A DNA stretch of 41,110 nucleotides from Deltaproteobacteria bacterium (GTDB lineage Bacteria; Myxococcota_A; Polyangia; DRWM01; JAAZOP01), in assembly GCA_016218815.1 (NCBI GenBank), contig JACRCX010000036.1:1-41110 (forward strand), given 5' to 3'. Positions 38,189 through 41,110 of this stretch are shown piece by piece. Under the pieces are notes generated by a model. That model had not been told where the DNA came from, made no database searches, and saw only the letters and a list, made by a program, of their open reading frames with translations. The position numbers were made by a program, and so were the translations under genes. The first letter of the stretch is position 1, and the number at the start of each line of letters is the position of its first letter.

Positions 38189-41062
38189 CTACCGCGGGAC
38201 GACGAAGACGGCCCGCACCGCCGCCAGCTCGGGGAATTTCTCGGACGTCGTCCTCTCCCGGCCCACGATCTCCCCCAGGACCCGCACCTGGTCCCGTTCC
38301 GCCAGGGCCTGCGCCGACGGCGCGTGCACCATCACCGCGCACACCTCGCTCGCCCCGCACCCCGACGCCGTGTCGACGTACAGCACGAACGACGAGACCC
38401 CGTCGCGCGCGGACGGCACCGACGTGATCCGTCCCAGGAGGTCGACCTTGCGGCCCCGGAAGCTGTCCGCCGCGCCCGCGAAGTCGGAGTAGCCGAGCCG
38501 CTCGGTAGTCCCAGTCGCCCACTCGTCCGCCGCCTGCGACAGCTCGCGCGGCGTCACCCGCCGCACGCCGAGCGACGCGCTGCGCCCCAGCGCGCCGGGA
38601 GCGCTCGCCGCCAACGCCAGCGTCCGCTCGACCCCCGCCGCCAGCGGCACCTCGATCGCGAACGCGCCGGCCTCGCCCACCGTGACCGCCGCGCCGTCCA
38701 GCGAGAGCGTCGCACCCGCCGCGGTCTCGCCGCGCACCCACACCGCCTCGTCCGTCGTCAGGCTCCCGCTCGCCGGGAAATCGATCCGCAACGGCACCAC
38801 CGGCACCGCCACCCCGGCCTTCCCCTGGGCCACCACCCCCGCCGCGTCGCGCACCACGAACGGCAGCGAGAGATCCACCCGGTCGCCCGCCTCTGTCCAG
38901 ATCCCTTCCTTGCCGCGCAGCCCCTCGACCGGCTGCTCGTACGTCGCCGTGCCGTCGGCCTGGACGCCGACCGGAGTGCCCGCCACCTCGAGCGTCCGGC
39001 CTTCGCCGGCCAGCCGGAACGCGATGCGCACGGTCGGAGCGGGCGCCTCGGGCACGAGCGCCGCGGCGAACAGGACCGGCACCGGCAGCTCGATCGTGGT
39101 CCGCTCGACGGCGCCGTCGCCGAACGTCACGTCGAGCGGGATCTTCACCGAGCCCGGGGCGGGCTCGGTGCCGGGCGGGAGGAAATCACGGAGGGCGGCG
39201 CGCTTGCCGGGCGTGAGCACGGCGTCGGGCGTGCCGGCGAGCGGCCCGGCGGCCAGTCGGACCTCGCGCCCCGGCGTCGTGAACGCGATCGCGCCGAAGA
39301 CCAGCTCGACCTTCGCGCCGTCGCCCGAGTAGTCCAGCACCACGTCGATCTTCGGGGGCTCGTGCACGACCGGCGGAGGCGCCACCGCCGCGTCGCCCGC
39401 CGCCGGAACGGCAACCACGGCGCCGTCCGCGGCGACGGGGACCGCCAGGCCGGCGTCTGCGATCCGCGGCTTCCGCGAGGGCGCGGCTTCCTCCTCGCCG
39501 AAGATGTCGTCGCGGAACACGAGGACGATCGCGACCCCGATCGCCGCGAGCAGGCCGATGATGATCGCGATGACCATTCCCGTTCGCGACTTGGCCGGCG
39601 GGATGGAGGTGAACGAGTCGCTGATCGACGGATCCACCCTCGCCGTGGGGGCGTGCCGCGAGACGGCCGCGGCGGGGGGCGCGCCGAACGCGACGGCGGC
39701 CGTGGTCGGGACGCGGATCGAAGGATCCGCGACCTGGAACGCCGCGGCCGATACCTCGACCTTCGGCGGCGACGGAAACGACGGCCCGGGGATCGGCAGC
39801 CGCCCATCAGGGGCGGCAGCGGGCGAAATGCTCGGCGCCGGCACGAACTGGTCGCCGATCTGCATCCCGCCCGGAGCCGCGACGCCCAGCATCGTCCGCT
39901 TGCTCGACGGGACGTTGGCCAACGGGTCGATAGAGTGAGGTGCGGGCGGAGCGGGCGCCTGAGCCACGGGCGGAGCGGTCGGCAAGCCCGGGACGTTCAC
40001 GCCCGGTACGCCCATGACCGTGCGCTTGGCGCTGAGCATCTCAGCCGTCGGCGCGGGGATCCCCGGCGCACTCGGCGGGTAGAGCGGACCGGACGGCGGC
40101 AACGCGCCGGAAGACGCCGCGACACCCCCGAACGCCGCGCTGCGCGCCGGGGTCGGAAACGCCTCGGGCGGAATCACCGGCACCGGCACCGGCATCGTCG
40201 GCTCGTACGGCGCCGCCGTCGCCGGAGTCGGCGGCGGAGCAGGCGCGAATGCGTGTGCAGGCATCGCAGGCGACGCCGGAGGAGCGTGTGGTGCAGACGC
40301 GACACCCGGGATCGCGGCCATCGCCGCGGCGAACCCGCTCGGCGCGGCCGGCTTGCCCGCCGTAGCCCCGCTCGGGGCGACGGCGGGGCCCGCCGGGGCT
40401 CCGAGACCGCCGGCCGCCGGCATGCCGAAGACGGTCTTCTGGGCCGACAGCATCGACGGGCCGGAAGCGGGAGGTTGCAGGCCGGCGGCCACCGGCGCGG
40501 CGGTGGCAGGCACCTGTGGAATGCCCGGCGCGGGTGCTGCGGGCACGGCGGTGCCCACGATCGGCGGCATTCCGAACACGGTCTTCATCGCCAGACCTGC
40601 CGCCGGCCTTGGTGGGGCGGCGGAGGATCCAGGTGCGATGGGAGTTCCGGGCGCCGTGGGCGCGACCGACGCAGGAGGCTGACTGGGGACCGGGCTGGAA
40701 GGGAACCGCGGATCCGTTGTCTGCGGCGTGCCCGTTCCAAATGTCGGATGCGGCGGGGCCGGCGCAGATGCAAGTGGCGGTGCGGCCGGCGGCGCGGAGG
40801 GAGCCGCGGCGGCCGCGGGCGTGGGCGAGGGGAACTGCATCACCGTGCGCTGCAGCGGCTTGGACGGCGCGGGACTGCGGGGCGCGGGAGGTCCGCCCAG
40901 CGGCGCCATGGGTGCGGCGGCCGGCGGTCGCGGGGCGGCGGTCGGCGGCATGGGCGCGGGTGCGGCCAGCGGCTTGGGTTGATCGGCGAGAGACTTGCCG
41001 CAGGCGACGCAGAACGCCGTGCCTTCGGGGTTGTGCGTGCCGCAATACGTGCAGAAAGTCAT
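38189..41062 (-). CDS. Zinc-ribbon membrane protein with repeated K(R/T)(T)V(M/F)G motifs
   Basis: The 957-residue protein starts MTFCTYCGTHNPEGTAFCVACG, a CxxC-CxxC zinc ribbon. A Pro/Ala-rich cytoplasmic stretch of about 460 residues follows. Five short related motifs stand out in it: LQRTVMQFP, MKTVFGMPP, AQKTVFGMPA, AKRTVMGVPG and SKRTMLGVAAP. One membrane segment (GMVIAIIIGLLAAIGVAIVL, near 490-515) leads to an outer region of beta-rich domains, including VTVGEAGAFAIEVPL (bacterial Ig-like style), and ends RAVFVVPR. The adjacent kinase shares the zinc-ribbon start. The Thr-containing motifs could be phosphorylation or docking sites for it, but that is inference. The start has no strong ribosome site. 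Upstream, only 48 bases of sequence remain in the window and I see no gene in them. Confidence 0.8.
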   Translation of the reverse strand: MTFCTYCGTHNPEGTAFCVACGKSLADQPKPLAAPAPMPPTAAPRPPAAAPMAPLGGPPAPRSPAPSKPLQRTVMQFPSPTPAAAAAPSAPPAAPPLASAPAPPHPTFGTGTPQTTDPRFPSSPVPSQPPASVAPTAPGTPIAPGSSAAPPRPAAGLAMKTVFGMPPIVGTAVPAAPAPGIPQVPATAAPVAAGLQPPASGPSMLSAQKTVFGMPAAGGLGAPAGPAVAPSGATAGKPAAPSGFAAAMAAIPGVASAPHAPPASPAMPAHAFAPAPPPTPATAAPYEPTMPVPVPVIPPEAFPTPARSAAFGGVAASSGALPPSGPLYPPSAPGIPAPTAEMLSAKRTVMGVPGVNVPGLPTAPPVAQAPAPPAPHSIDPLANVPSSKRTMLGVAAPGGMQIGDQFVPAPSISPAAAPDGRLPIPGPSFPSPPKVEVSAAAFQVADPSIRVPTTAAVAFGAPPAAAVSRHAPTARVDPSISDSFTSIPPAKSRTGMVIAIIIGLLAAIGVAIVLVFRDDIFGEEEAAPSRKPRIADAGLAVPVAADGAVVAVPAAGDAAVAPPPVVHEPPKIDVVLDYSGDGAKVELVFGAIAFTTPGREVRLAAGPLAGTPDAVLTPGKRAALRDFLPPGTEPAPGSVKIPLDVTFGDGAVERTTIELPVPVLFAAALVPEAPAPTVRIAFRLAGEGRTLEVAGTPVGVQADGTATYEQPVEGLRGKEGIWTEAGDRVDLSLPFVVRDAAGVVAQGKAGVAVPVVPLRIDFPASGSLTTDEAVWVRGETAAGATLSLDGAAVTVGEAGAFAIEVPLAAGVERTLALAASAPGALGRSASLGVRRVTPRELSQAADEWATGTTERLGYSDFAGAADSFRGRKVDLLGRITSVPSARDGVSSFVLYVDTASGCGASEVCAVMVHAPSAQALAERDQVRVLGEIVGRERTTSEKFPELAAVRAVFVVPR

Positions 41063-41110
41063 CGCCGATCGTCCCCGTCCGGCGCACGCGCACGCCGGCG
41101 CCCCGTGAGC

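Overview
The window is very GC-rich and almost fully coding. It looks like a Myxococcota (former Deltaproteobacteria) chromosome, probably from an environmental or metagenomic genome. The evidence is a VWA/MopE-repeat protein ending in a MYXO-CTERM-like signal, many secreted lipoproteins with Asp- or 'DAG'-rich hinges, two membrane-anchored Ser/Thr kinases, two PilZ proteins, a large c-type cytochrome inventory and strong GC3 bias. No tRNA, rRNA, CRISPR array, phage or transposase gene was seen.

Layout. 1-2209 (minus): a truncated thrombospondin-3-type lipoprotein, a CcdA-thioredoxin (DsbD-like) reductase and a small lipoprotein. 2247-5267 (plus): an acyl-CoA dehydrogenase-fold enzyme followed by both ETF subunits. 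5496-13507 (plus): a redox operon behind a good sigma70-type promoter, with a 27-CXXCH cytochrome fused to a cytochrome-b membrane domain, an 11-CXXCH paralogue of the same design, and a membrane histidine kinase with one CXXCH in its sensor region. 13620-17310 (minus): two Cys-rich surface proteins. 17541-19219 (plus): two lipoproteins. 19399-25540 (minus): an HU-like protein with a clear terminator, an RNase R/II-type exonuclease, a PQQ-like propeller lipoprotein and a Ser/Thr kinase. 25758-28939 (plus): an exported protein coupled to a GT39-like glycosyltransferase. 29079-33325: two PilZ proteins, two tandem paralogous lipoproteins and a CxxxY-type CcmE. 33487-35863 (minus): tgt and queA of queuosine synthesis. 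36019-41062 (minus): a zinc-ribbon Ser/Thr kinase and a zinc-ribbon protein with repeated short Thr-containing motifs.

How the parts connect. Thiol reduction (CcdA-Trx), haem delivery (CcmE), the two cytochrome b-c fusions and the haem-binding kinase form one theme: extracytoplasmic electron transfer and sensing of its redox state. The ETF/dehydrogenase operon next door may exchange electrons with the same quinone pool, but this is inference.

The most unusual signal is a family of double-hairpin palindromic elements of about 70 bp. They occur at seven loci. At three of them the element lies inside a conserved gene (queA, the RNase gene, the GT39 gene) and reads through in the same frame, giving an 'NRALQG...PRAEARGSD' peptide. 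This resembles the Rickettsia palindromic elements. A second repeat layer of 7-bp tandem arrays sits at or directly after several stop codons. Several genes also have -10 boxes placed so that the transcript would start at or within a few bases of the ATG.
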